Positions 51,369 through 64,000 of a stretch of 64,000 bases of DNA are shown here, piece after piece (within the stretch, counting starts at the first letter, position 1; each line of letters begins with the position of its first letter). This DNA is from Scylla paramamosain (lineage: Eukaryota; Arthropoda; Malacostraca; Decapoda; Portunidae). A program made the translations under genes and the position numbers. The stretch covers positions 7,672,110 through 7,736,109 of the forward strand of contig NC_087197.1 of NCBI RefSeq assembly GCF_035594125.1, given 5' to 3'. The notes under the pieces were generated by a model that was not told the DNA's origin, did not search any database, and was given only the letters and a program-made list of their open reading frames with translations.

Positions 51369-54300
51369 TTATCAAATGTGTGTATTTTGAGTGTTTTTCA
51401 CATTCTTAGTTACCAAAACCGCAAATTGCATGCGAAAATAGCTTTATGTGGAAAAAAAAATGACATTACCAGAAGAGTGTCTTTTGAGTGTTTTTGAGCG
51501 TGTTAGGCAATAAAGCACTATAAAGCAGGCAATCACATTACATGGAAATAAAACCAAATTTTACCAAGAACTTGCTTTTAAGTGTTTTTAGCTCCTTACA
51601 TATTGAAACGCTAAAACGCATGCAAAACACCCTTTATGGAGAAACAGAAAAACATTACAAAAACCATGTATTTTGAGTGTTTTTGATCAAGTTACCTATA
51701 AAAACGCTTAAATACATGCAAAGAACCCTATATTTCGGAAACGAAAGGACATTATGAGAAACGTGTATTATGACTGTTTTTAAGTTCCTTAAGTACCAAA
51801 AAGCTAAAACCCACAAATAACACTCTTTATAGAGAAAAAAATAAATAAATAAAAAATAGCAATTTTTTTTTTTTTGTTATTCATCTTCATAGGTACCAAG
51901 ATGCCAAAATTCTGGCAAAATTCAGGGAAATTATGTGGAAAAAAGAACATTATAAAAAAAGTTAATTCTAGATTATTTTTCGGACTGTTATGTACCAAAC
52001 CCTAAAGTGCATGGAAAGCCACCTATATATGGAAATTAAACGACTTTACAAGAAACCTGTGTTTTGAGTGTTTTTAGCATGTTAGGCACCAAAACGATAA
52101 ATACCATTGAAGTAACTCAATATGGGAATCCAAAACAAAATTACTGAAAACATGCCTTCTCAGTGTTTTACGTAGAAAAACGCTAAAACGGATGCAAACC
52201 AACCAATACGAAGAAATAGAAAAAACATCCCCAAAAACGTATATTTTGAGTGTTTTTGAACTTGTTACCTACAAAAAAACGCGAAAATGCATGCAAAGCA
52301 CTCTATATTTGGAAACAAAAGGACATTACGAGAAATGTGTATAATGAGTGTTTTATACTTTCACAAGATCCACAAGGCAAAAAACACAAAAACTCGTATA
52401 CATGTAGAAGTTTCTTAGATACCTAAATGCTGAAACTCATGAATAAAACTCTTAATAGAAAAACAGAACAAGCTTACTAAATGCGTGTATTTTGAGTGTT
52501 ATTTCACATTCTTAGTTAAAAAAAAAACGAAATTCCATGCGAATAAAGCTTTATGTGGGAAAAAAATGACATTACCAGAAAAGTGTCTTTTGAGTGTTTT
52601 TGAGTGTTAGGCAATAAAGCACTAAAAAGTAGGGCAATCACATCACATGGAATAAAACCAACGTTTACGAAGAACTTGGCTTTAAGTGTTTTTCAGCTCC
52701 TTATATGCGCTAAAACGAATGCAAAACACACTTTATATAGAAAGAAAATAACATAACCAACAACAGGTATTTTAAGTGTTTTTTAATCATGTTATCTATA
52801 AAAAACGCTTAAATACATGCAAAGAACCTTATGTTTGGGAAAGGAAAGGATATTAGAGAAACGTGTATTATGAGTGTTTTCCAGTTCCTTAAGAACCAAA
52901 AAGCTAAAACCCACAAGTAACACTCTTTATTCAGAAAAAATAAATAAATAAATAGAAAAACAGGAATTTTTTTATTTTTTTTATTCATCTTCATAGGTAC
53001 CGAGATGCCAAAATTCTGGCAAAATTCAGGGCAATTATGTGATAAAAGATCATTATCAAAATAGTTAATTTTATCTTTTTTACGGACTGTTATTTACCAA
53101 ACCCTAAAGTGCATGCAAAGCCACCTATATGAGGAAATTAAACGACTTTACCAGAAACCTATCTTTTGAGTGATTTTCAGCTTGTTAGGCATCAAAACGA
53201 TAAATAATTTGGAAGTCACTCTATATGAGAATCCAAAACAAAATACTGAAAACGTGTCTTTTCTGTGTTTTAGGTAGAAAAACGCTAAAACGGATGCAAA
53301 CCAACAAATATGAAGAAATAGAATATTACCAAAATGGTATATTTTGAGTGTTTTTAATCTTGTTACCTACAAAAAACGCGAAAAAGGATGCAAAGCACTC
53401 TATATTGGGAAACAAAAGGACATTACGAGAAACGTGAATAATGAGAGTTTTATAGTTTCACAAGAACCACAAGGCAAAAAACGCAGAAACTCGTGTATAT
53501 GGAGAAGTTTCTTAGTTACCAAAATGCTGAAACTCATGAATAACACTCTTAAATGAGAAACATAACAACCTTACGAAATGCGTGTATTTTGAGTGTTTTT
53601 CACATTCTTATTTACCAAAACCCCAAATTGCATGTAAAACTAGCTTTATGTTGGTAAGAAATGACATTACCAGAAAAGTGACTTTGAATGTTTTTGAGCG
53701 TGTTAGGCAATAAAGCACTAAAAAGCAGGGCAATAACATTACATGGGAATGAAACCAACTTTTACCAAGAACATGCCTTTAAGTTTTTTTTAGCTCCTTA
53801 CATACCAAAACGCTAACACGAATGCAAAACACCCTTTATGGAGAATTAGAATAACATTACAAAAAACATGTATTTTGAGTGTTTTTGATCATGCTACCTA
53901 TAAAAACGCGAAAATACATGCAAAGAACCCTATGTTTCGGAAACGAATGGACATTACGAGAAACGTTCATTACGAGAAACGTGTTTTTAAGTTCCTTAAG
54001 AACCAAAAAACTAAAACCTACAAATAACACTCTTTATAAAGAAAAAATAAATAAATATATAAAAAAACGGCAATTTTTATTTTTTTTTATTATTCATCTT
54101 CATAGATACCGAGATGCCAAAATTCTGGGAAAATTCTGGGCAATTATGTGATAAAAAATATTATCAAGAAAGTTAATTTTAGCTTTTTTTTCGGAATGTT
54201 ATGTACCAAACTCTTAAGTGAATGTAAAGCCATCTACATAAGGAAATTAAACGACTTTACGAGAAACCTTACTTTTGAGTGTTTTTCAGTATGTTAGGCA

Positions 54301-57300
54301 CCAAAACGATAATAACATGGAAGTCAATCAATATGGGAATCCAAAACAATATTACTGAAAACGTGCCTTTTCAGTGTTTTACGTAGAAAAACGCTAAAAA
54401 GGATGCAAACCAACCAATATGAAGAGATAGAATAACATTACCAAAAATTTATATTTTGAATGTTTTTGAGCTTGTTACCTAAAAAAATGCAAAAATGGAT
54501 GCAAAGTATTGCAAAACAAAAGGACATTCTGAGAAACGTGTATAATGAGTGTTTTATAGTTCCACAAGAACCAAAAGGCAAAAAACGCAAAAATTTCTGT
54601 ACCTAGAGAAGTTTCTTAGATACAAAAATGATGAAACTCATGAATAACACTTTTAATTGAGAAACAGAATTACCTTACAAAATGTGTGTATTTTGAGTGT
54701 TTTTCACATTCTTATTTACGAAAATCACAAATTACATGCGAAACTAGCTAGTTTCCTAGATACCAAAATGCCGAAACTCATGAATAACACTCTTAATTGA
54801 GAAACAGAAAAACCTTACTAAATGCGTGTATTTTGAGTGCTTTTCAGATTCTTGCGAAACCAGCTTTATGTGGTAAAAAAAAAAAAAACATTTTCAGAAA
54901 AGTGTCTATTGAGTGTTTTTGAGCGTGATAGGCAGTAAAGCACTAAAAAGAAGGGCAATCACATTACATGGGAATAAAACCAATGTTTACCAAGAACTTG
55001 CCTTTAAGTGTTTTTGAGCTCCTTATATACCAAAACGCTAAAACACATGCAAAACACACTTTATGGAGAAACAGAATAACATTACCAAAAACATGTATTT
55101 TGAGTGTTTTTGATCATGTTACCAATAAAAACGCTTAAATACATGCTAAGAACCCTATTTGTGGGAAACGAAAGGACATTACGAGAAACGTGTATTATGA
55201 GTATTTTTAAATTCATTAAGTACCAAAAAGCTAAAAGCCACAAATAACTCTCTATTGAGAAAAAATAAATAAATAAATAAAAAAATACGATATTTTTTTT
55301 CTTTCTTATTCATCTTCACAGGTACCGAGGTGCCAAAATTCAAGCAAAATTCATGAAATTTTCTGAAATAAGAACATTATCAAAAAAGTTAATTTTAGCT
55401 TTTTTTCTCTCGACTGTTATGTAGCAAACCATAAAGTGCATGCAAAGCCACCTATATGGGGAAATCAAACGTCTTTGCCAGAAAACTGTCTTATGAGTGT
55501 TTTTCAGCTTGTTAGGCACCAAAACGATAAATAACATGGAAGTCACTCTATATGGGAATCCAAAACAAAATTACTGAAAACGTGTCTTTTCGGTGTTTTA
55601 CGTAGAAAAACGCTAAAACGGATGCAAACCAACCAATATGAAAAAAAAATAGAATAACGTTACAAAAAAAACTATATTTTCAGTATTTTTGAGCTGGTTA
55701 CCTACAAAAAAGGTGAAAATGGATGCAAAGCACTCCCTATTGGGAAAGAAAAGGACATTACGAGAAACGTGTATAATGAGTGTCTTATTATTTTCGAGCA
55801 AAAAAACTTGTGGTTCACAAGAACCACAAGGCAAAAAGCGCTGAAACTTGTGTATATAAAGAAGTTTCTTAGATACCAAATGCTGAAACTCATGAATAAC
55901 AATCTTAATTGAGAAACAGAACAATCTTACCAAAAGCGTGTATTTTCATTGTTTTTCACATTGTTAGTTAGCAAAATCCCAAAAAGCATGCGAAACTAGC
56001 TTTATGTGAGAAAAAAATGACATTACCAGAAGTGTCTTTTGAGTGTTTTTAAGCGTGTTTGGCAATAAAGCACTAGAAAGCAGGGCAATCACATTACATG
56101 GGTATAAAACCAACTTTGACCAAGAACTTGCCATTATGTGTTTTTGAGCTCCTTACATACCAAAACGCTAAAACGCATGCAAAACACTCCTTTATGGAGA
56201 AGCAGAAAAAACATTACAAAAAACATGTGTTTTAAGTGTTTTTGATCATGTTACTTATAAAAACGCTTAAATACATGCAAAGAACCCTATCTTTGGGAAA
56301 CGAAAGGACATTACGAAAAACGTGTATTTTGACTGTTTTGAAGTTCCTTAAGTACCAAAACGTTAAAACCCACAAATAACACTCTTTAAAGAGAAAAAAA
56401 AATAGAAAAAATAAAAAATTCTGCCAAATTTCAGGGAATTTATGTGGAAAAAAGAACATTATCAAAAAAGTTAATTATAGCTTTTTTTTCGGATTGTTTC
56501 AGTGTTTTTCAATATGTTAGGCACTAAACCGATAAATAATATGGAAGTCAGTCAATATGTGAATCCAAAACAAAATTACTGAAAACGTGTCTTTTCAGCG
56601 TTTTACGTAGAAAAAACGCTAAAACGGATGCAAAGCAACGAATATGAAGAAATAGAATAACATTACCAAAACGTGTTTTGGGGCTTTTTACTTACAAAAA
56701 AGCGCGAAAATGGATGTAAAAGCACTCTATATTGGGAAGAAAAAAGGATATTTAGAGAAACGTGTATAATGATTGTTTTATAGTTTCACAAGAACCACAA
56801 GACAAAAAACGCAAAAACTCGTGTATATAGAGAAGTTTCTTACATACCAAAATGCTAAAACTCATGAATAACACTTTTAATTGAGAAACAGAACTACCTT
56901 ACCAAATGTGTGTATTTTGAGTGTTTTTCACATTCTTAGTTACGAAAATCCCAAATTACATTTATACATTATTTTGTTACATTATTTTGAGTGTTTTTGA
57001 TCATGTTACCTATAAAAACGCTTAAATACATGCAAAGAACGCTATGTCTGTGAAACGAAAGGACATTACGAAAATCGTGTATTATGATTGTTTTTAAGTT
57101 ACTTAAGTACCAAAAAACAAAAACCCACAAATAGAGAAAAAATAAATAACTAAAAAAATATATATTTTTTTTGTTATTCATCTAAATAGGTATGAAGATG
57201 CCAAAATTCAGGCAAAATTCAGGGAAATTATGTAAAAAACACATTATAAAAAAAAAATTTTAGCTTTTTCCGGAATTACGTACCAAACCCAGAAGTGCAT

Positions 57301-58657
57301 GCAAAGCCAACTATATGGGGAAATTACACGACTTTACCAGAAATCTGTCTTTTGAGTGTTTTTTCCAGCAATTTCAACAATACTACTGAAAACGTGTCTT
57401 TTCAGTGATTTACGAAGAAAAACGCTAAAACGGATGCAAGCCAACCAATATGAAGAAATACAATAACATTACCAAAAAGATATATTTTGAGTGTTTTTCA
57501 GCTTGTTACCTACAAAAAATGCGAAAATGGATGGAAAGCACTCTATATTGGGAAATAAAAGAACATTACGAAAAACGTGTATAATGAGTGTTTTATAGTT
57601 TCACACGAACCACAAGGCAAAAAACGAAAAAATTAGTGTATATAGAGAAGTTTCTTACATACCAAAATGCTGAAATGCATGAATAACACTTTCAATTGAG
57701 AAACAGAACTACCTTACCAAATGGGTGTATTTTGAGTGTTTTTCACATTCTTAGTTACGAAAATCCCAAATTACATGCGAAACTACCTTTATGTGGAAAA
57801 AAAATGACATTACCAAAAAAGTGTCTTTTTAGTGTTTTTGAGCGTGATATGCAACAAAGCACTAAAAAGCAGAACAATCACATTACATGGGAATAAAACC
57901 AACTTTTACGAAGAACTTGCCTTTAAGTGTTTTTTCACTCCTTACATACCAAATCGCTAAAAAGCATGCAAAACACCCTTTATGGAGAAACAGAATAACA
58001 TTACAAAAAACATGTATTTTGAGTTTTTGTTTTATGTAACCTATAAAAACGCTTAAATACATGTAAAGGACCCTATGTTTGTATAACAAAAGGACATTAC
58101 GAAAATCGTGTATTATGAGTGTTTTTAAGTTCCTTAAGAACCAAAAAGCTAAAACCCACAAATAACACTCTTTATAGAGAGAAAAAAAAACTTTTTTTTT
58201 TTGTTATTCATCTTCATAGGTACCGAGATGCCAAAATTCTGGCAAAATTCATGGAAATTTTGTAAAAAAAATCTTTATAAAAAAAATAATTTTAGCCTTT
58301 TTCCGGAGTTATGTACAAACCCTGAAGTGCATGCAAATCCATCTATATGGGGAAATTACACGACTTTACCAGAAACCTGTCTTTTGAGTGTTTTTCAGCA
58401 ATTTCAACAATATTACTGAAAACGTGTCTTTTCAGTGATTTACTTAAAAAAACGCTAAAACGGATGTAAACCAACCAATAAGAAGAAATACAATAACATT
58501 ACCAAAAAGATATATTTTGATGTGTTTTTGAGCTTGTTACCTACAAAAAAAGCAAAAAATGGATGGAAAGCACTTTATATTGGCAAAGAAAAGGACATTA
58601 CGAGAAACGTGTATGAGTGTTTTATAGTTTGACAAGAACCACAAGGTAAAAAACTAA

Positions 58658-58820
58658 AAAAAGTTTCTTACATACCAAAAAGATGAAACTCATGAATAAC
58701 ACTTTTAATTTTGAAACAGAAATACCTTACCAAATGTGTGTATTAGAAAAGATTCTTACCTACGAAAATGCTGAAACTCATCAATAACACTTTTAATTAA
58801 GAAATAGAAAAATCTTATTA
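58658..58820 (+). repeat. 88-bp half-E/F-start duplication, copy 4
   Basis: TTCTTAC occurs at 58665 and 58753 with the same intervening F start (ACCAAATGTGTGTATTAG) as the copies at 17231 and 33811. This unit also lacks the usual ACTCGTGTAC segment just before it. Confidence 0.8.
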
Positions 58821-61800
58821 ATGCCTGTGTTTTGAGTTTTTTTTTCACATTCTTAGTTACGAAATTCCCAAATTCCATGCAAAACTAGCTTTATGTGGGA
58901 TATAAATGATATTACCAGAAAAGTGTCTTTTGAGTGTTTTTGAGCGTGTTAGGCAATAAAGCACTAAAAAGCAGGGTAATAACATTACATAGGAATAAAA
59001 ACAACTTTTACCAAGAACTTGCCTTTAAGTGTTTTTGAGCTCATTACATACCAATACGCTAAAACGCATGCAAAACACCTTCTATGGAGAAACAATAAAA
59101 TTACCAAAAACATATATTTTTTGGGTTTTGATCATGTTATCTATAAAAAGGCTTAAATACATATAAAGAACCTTATGTTTGCGAAACGAAAGGACATTAC
59201 GAGAAATGTGTATTATAAGTGTTTTTAAGTTCCTTAAGTACCAAAAAGATAAAACCCACAAATAACACTCTTTATTTAGAAAAAAAAAGTAAGAAAATAA
59301 AAAAATAGGATTTTTTTTTTTTGTTATTCATCTTCATAGGTACCGAGATTCCAAAATTCTGGGAAAATTCAGGGCTATTATATGATCAAAGAAAATTATC
59401 AAAAAAGTTAATTTTAGCTTTTTTTCGGATTGTTATATACCAAACCCTAAAGTGCATCGAAAGACTCCTATATGAGGAAATTAAACGACCTTACCAGAAA
59501 TCTGTTTTTTGAGTGTTTTTTCAGCATGTTAGGCACCAAAACGATAAATAATAAGGAACTCACCCTATATGAGAATCCAAAACAAAATTGCTGAAAACGT
59601 GTCTTTTCAGTGTTTTACGTAGAAAAACGCTGAAACGGATGCAAACCAACCAATATCAACAAATAGAAAAACATTACCAAAAAGGTATATTTTGAGTGTT
59701 TTTGTGCTTGTTACCTACAAAAAAACGGGAAAATTGATGCAAAGCACTCTACATAAGAAAACAAAAGGACTTTGCAAGAAAAGTGTATAATGAGTTTTTG
59801 TAGTTCAAAAGAACCAAAAGGCAAAAAACACAAAAACTCGTGTATATGGAGAATGTTCCTAGATACCAAAAAGCTGAAACTCATGAATAACACTCTTAAC
59901 TGAGAAACAGAACAACCTTACTAAATGCTTGTATTTTGCGTGCTTTTCACATTCTTAGTTATCAAAACCCCAAATTACATGCGAAACCACCTTCATGTAA
60001 GAAAAAAATGACATTACCAGAAAAGTGTCTTTTAAGTGTTTTTGAGCGTGATAGGCAATAAAGCACTAAAAAGCACGGCAATGAAATTACATTACAATAA
60101 CACCAATTTACACCAAAAACTTGCCTTTAAGTGTTTTTGAGCTCCTTATATAACAAACCGCTAAAACGCATGCAAAACAAATTTTATGGAGAAACAAAAT
60201 AATATTACCAAAAACATATATTTTGAGCGTTTTTTGATCATGTTATCTATAAAAACGCTTAAATACATGCAAAGAACATTATGTTTGGGAAACAAAAGGA
60301 CATCACGAAACGTGTATTATGAGTGTTTTTTTAAGTTCTTTAAGTACCAAAAAGCTAAAACCCACAAATAACACTATTCAGAAAATAAAAAAAAAAATAA
60401 AAAAAATATATAAAAAAATGGATTTTTTTTTTTTTTGTTATTCATCTTCATAGTACCGAGATGCCAAAATTCTGGGAAAATTCAGGGCAATCGTATGATA
60501 AAAGAATATTATAAAAAAAGTTAATTTCAGCTTTTTTTTTCGAATTGTTATGTACCAAACCCTAAAGTGCATGCAAAGCCTCCTATATGAAAAAAAAATT
60601 AACGACTTTATCAGAAATCTGTGATTTGAGTGTTTTTTAGCATGTTAAGCACCAAAACGATAAATAATAAGGAACTCACCTCTATATGGGGATCCAAAAC
60701 AAAGTTACTGAAAACGTGTCTTCTCAGTGTTTTACGTAGAAAAACGCTAAAACGGATGCAAAGCAACCAATATAAAGAAATAGAAAAACGTTACTAAAAA
60801 GGTATATTTTGAGTGTTTTTGAGCTTATTACCTACGAAAAACGCAAAAATTGATGCAAAGCACACTATATTGAAAAACAAAAGGACATTGCAAGAAAAGT
60901 GTATAATGAGTGTTTTATAGTTCAAAAGAACCACAAGGCAAAAAACGCAAAATCTCGTGTATATGGAGAGGTTTCCTAGATACAAAAATGCTGAAACTTA
61001 TGTATAACATTCCTAATTTAGAAACAGAACAACCTTAATAAATGCGTGTATTTTCAGTGCTTTTCACATTCTTAGTTACCAAAACCCCAAATTGCATGCG
61101 AAAATAGATTTGTGGGAAAAAAAAAGACTTTACCAGAAAAGTGTCTTATGAGTCTTTTTTAGCGTGATAGGCAATAAAGCACTAAAAAGGAAGGCAATCA
61201 CATTACATTGGAGGAAAACGAATTTTTACCAAGAACTTGCCTTTACGTGTTTTTTGAGCTCCTTATATACCAAAACACTAAAATGCATGCAAAACACTCT
61301 TTATGGTGAAACAGAATAATATTACCAAAAACATATATTTTGAGTGTTTTTGATCATGTTACCAATGAAAACGCTAAAATACATGCAAAGAACTCTATTT
61401 TTAGGAAAGGAAAGGAGATTACGAGAAACGTGTATTATGAGTGTTTTTAAGTTCATTAATTACCAAAAAGCTAAAAGCCACAAATAACACTCTTTATTGA
61501 GAAACAATAAATAAATAAAAAAAAATACGATATTTTTTTTCTTTCTTATTCATCTTCACAGGTACCGAGATGCCAAAACTCGGGCAAAATTCATGAAATT
61601 ATGTGAAATAAGAACATTATCAAAAAAGTTGTTTAGTTTTTTTTTCGGACTATTATGTACCAAACCCCTAAAGTGCATGCAAAGCCACCTATATGGGGAA
61701 ATGAAACGTCTTTGCCAGAAAACGGTCTTATGAGAGTTTTTCAGCATCTTAGGAACCAACACGATAAATAACATGGAAGTCAATCTATATGGGAATCCAA

Positions 61801-62639
61801 AACAATATTACTAAAACCGTGTTTTTTCGGTGTTTTACGTAGAAAAATTTTAAAACGGATGCAAACCAACCAATATAAAGAAATAGAAAAACGTTACTAA
61901 AAAGGTATATTTTGAGTGTTTTTGAAATTGTTACCTACAAAAAAAGCGAAAATAGATGGAAAGCTCTCTATATTGGGAAGCAAAAGGACATTACGAGAAA
62001 CGTGTATAATGAGTGTTTTATAGTTTCACAAGAACTACAAGGCAAAAAACGCAAAATCTCGTGTATATAGAGAAGTTTCTTACATTCCAAAATGCTGAAA
62101 CTCTGGAACAACACTTTTAATTGAGAAACAGAACAATCTTACTAATTGCGTGTATTTTGAGTGCTTTTCACATCCTTAGTTACCAAAACCCCAAATTGCA
62201 TGCGAAACCAGCTTTATGTGGGAAAAAAATGACATTACCAGAAAAATGTCTTTTGAGTGTTTTTGAGCGTGTTAGGCAATAAAGCACTAAAAAGCAGGGC
62301 AATGACATTACATTGAAATAAAACCAATTTTTAACAAGAACTTGCCTTCAAGTGTATTTGAGCTCCTTACATACCAAAACTCTAAAATGCATGCAAAATA
62401 CACTTTAGGGTGACACAGAATAACATTACCAAAAACATGTATTTTGAGTGTTTTTGATCATGTTACCAATAAAAACGCTTAAATGCATGCAAAGAACCCT
62501 ATTTTTGGGAAACGAAAGGACATTACGAGAAACGTGTATTGTGAGTGTTTTTAAGTTCATTAAGTACGAAAAAGCTAAAAGCCACAAATTACACTCTTTA
62601 TTGAGAAAAAATAAATAAATAAATAAAAAAATACGATAT

Positions 62640-62680
62640 TTTTTTTTCATTTTTATTTATCTTCACAGGTAAGGAGGTGC
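62640..62680 (+). other. Splice-ratchet-like motif at HOR boundary
   Basis: A T-rich tract, then TTATTTATCTTCACAG directly followed by GTAAGG, i.e. an acceptor-like sequence abutting a donor-like sequence. The same position in other units reads TTCATAG|GTACCG or TTCACAG|GTAACG (25147, 37774). Resemblance only: no exon or transcript is evident. Confidence 0.3.
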
Positions 62681-63727
62681 CATAATTCGGGCAAAGTTCA
62701 GGAAATTATATAAAATAAGAACATTATCAAAAAATTTACATTTAGCTTTTTTTTCGGACTGTTATGTACCAAACCCCTAAAATGCATGCAAAGCCACCTA
62801 TATGGGAAAATTGAACGTCTTTGCCAGAAAACTGACTTATGAGGGTTTTTCAGCATGTTAGGAAACAACACGATAAAACACAAGGAAGTCAATCTATATG
62901 GGAATCCAAAAATAAATTACTGAAAACACGTCTTTTCGGTGTTTTCCGTAGAAAACGCTAAAACGGATGCAAACCAACCAAAATGAAGAAATAGAATAAC
63001 ATTACCAAAAAGGTATATTTTGAGTGTTTTTGATATTGTTACCTACAAAAAACGCGAAAATGGATGGAAAGAACTCTATATTGTGAGGCAAAAGGCACCA
63101 AAAAACATTTTAGGCACCAAAACGATAAATAATATGAAAGTCCCTCTATATGGAAATCCAAAGCAATATTATTGGAAACGTGTCTTTTAAAAGATTTACG
63201 TAGAAAAACGCTAAAACAGATGCAAACCAACCAATATGAAGAAATAGAATAACATTACCAAAACATACATTTTGTGTGTTCTTGAGCTTGTTACATAAAA
63301 AAAATGCGAAAATATATGCAAAGCACTCTATATAAGTAAAAAGAAAAAAAAGGACATAACGAGAAACGTGTATAATGAGTGTTTTATAGTTTCACCAGAA
63401 TCACAAGGCAAAAAACGCAAAAACTCGACTGTATGGAGAAGTTTCTAAGATACCAAAATACTGAAACTCATGAATAACACTCTTAATCAAGAAACAGAAC
63501 AACCTTACTAAATGCGTGTATTTTGAGTGTTATTTTACATTCTTAGTTACCAAAACCCCAAATTCCATGAGAAACTAGCTTTATGTGGGAAAAAAATGAC
63601 ATTACCAGAAAAGTGTCTTTGAGTGTTTTTGAGCGTGTTAGGCAATAAAGCACTAAAAAGCAGGGCAATCACATTACATGGGAATACAACCAACTTTTAC
63701 GAAGAACTTGCCTTTTAGTGTTTTTGA

Positions 63728-64000
63728 CACGCATTTAGTAAGGTTGCTCTGTTTCTCAATTAAGAGTGTTATTCAAGAGTTTCAGCATATACACGAGTTT
63801 TTTGCGTTTTTTGCCTTGTGGCTTTTTTGAACTATAAAACATTCATTATACACTTTTCTTGCAATATCCCTTTGTTTCCCAATATAGAATGCTTTGTATC
63901 AATTTTCGCGATTTTTTTGTAGGAAACAAGCACAAAAACACTCAAAATATACATTTTTTGTAATGTTATTCTGCTTCTTGATATTGGTTGGTTTGTATCA
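63728..64000 (-). repeat. Inverted satellite segment 3 (runs off window)
   Basis: Entered through the same TTTTTGACACGCATTTAG joint as segments 1 and 2, then reverse-oriented F start, half-E, E, D and the start of C. It is uninterrupted at the site (about 63935-63950) where segment 2 holds the LINE, and so gives the empty target site. Confidence 0.88.

Larger units (their letters stand above)
51181..63727 (+). repeat. HOR satellite block 4
   Basis: Forward HOR array with landmarks at 51892, 52996, 54105 (GATACC variant), 55321, 57189, 58219, 59339, 60453, 61561 and 62668. One landmark is missing between 55321 and 57189: near 56413 the T-tract and GGTACC of K are deleted. Near 56960 F is joined to I through an AT-rich filler. 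The 54105 unit is long (1216 bp) owing to a partial half-E/F duplication near 54745. No gene is seen. Confidence 0.92.

Overview
The window is almost entirely tandemly repeated satellite DNA of a eukaryote, and no functional cellular gene is visible. The only recognisable coding material is retrotransposon: one nearly full-length but inactivated non-LTR element (LINE) at 28630-31609, and two short, badly decayed LINE fragments at 8821-9587 and 50551-51180. The style of the long LINE (an APE-type endonuclease and reverse transcriptase with a C-terminal region of a kind I recall as abundant in crab and other decapod genomes) suggests a decapod crustacean. That is inference from remembered family resemblance, not from a search. 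The A+T-rich composition and the satellite itself do not identify a species.

The satellite has at least three levels. The base monomer is about 95-99 bp. Eleven divergent monomers plus one internal half-monomer form a higher-order repeat (HOR) unit of about 1.1 kb, whose start I mark with the conserved GGTACCGAGATGCC-like landmark. I located 45 such landmarks, most of them 1.05-1.14 kb apart. Groups of HOR units are themselves duplicated: sets of diagnostic mutations recur about 2.2, 6.7, 10.4, 16.6 and 24.9 kb apart.

Layout: 1-7366 is HOR array. 7367-8820 is a divergent non-HOR satellite island (copy A), followed by LINE remnant A at 8821-9587. 9588-28389 is HOR array that includes an inverted segment at 21167-21474. 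28390-31851 is a second inverted segment, split by the long LINE. 31852-44209 is HOR array, with an (AT)n tract at 38833-39014. 44210-44661 is a second (AT)n tract. 44662-50550 is a long divergent island whose last 1.4 kb (copy B) duplicates copy A, followed by LINE remnant B at 50551-51180. 51181-63727 is HOR array. 63728-64000 is a third inverted segment that runs off the window.

There are no operons or interacting genes here. The natural reading is centromeric or pericentromeric heterochromatin, maintained by unequal exchange and template switching. The most interesting points are the clean 11.5-mer HOR, the imperfect dyad within each monomer, the recurrent inversions, the duplicated old-satellite/LINE island in the middle of homogenised array, and a splice-ratchet-like motif at each HOR boundary. 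A centromeric role is untested. I found no new enzymatic or defence system.
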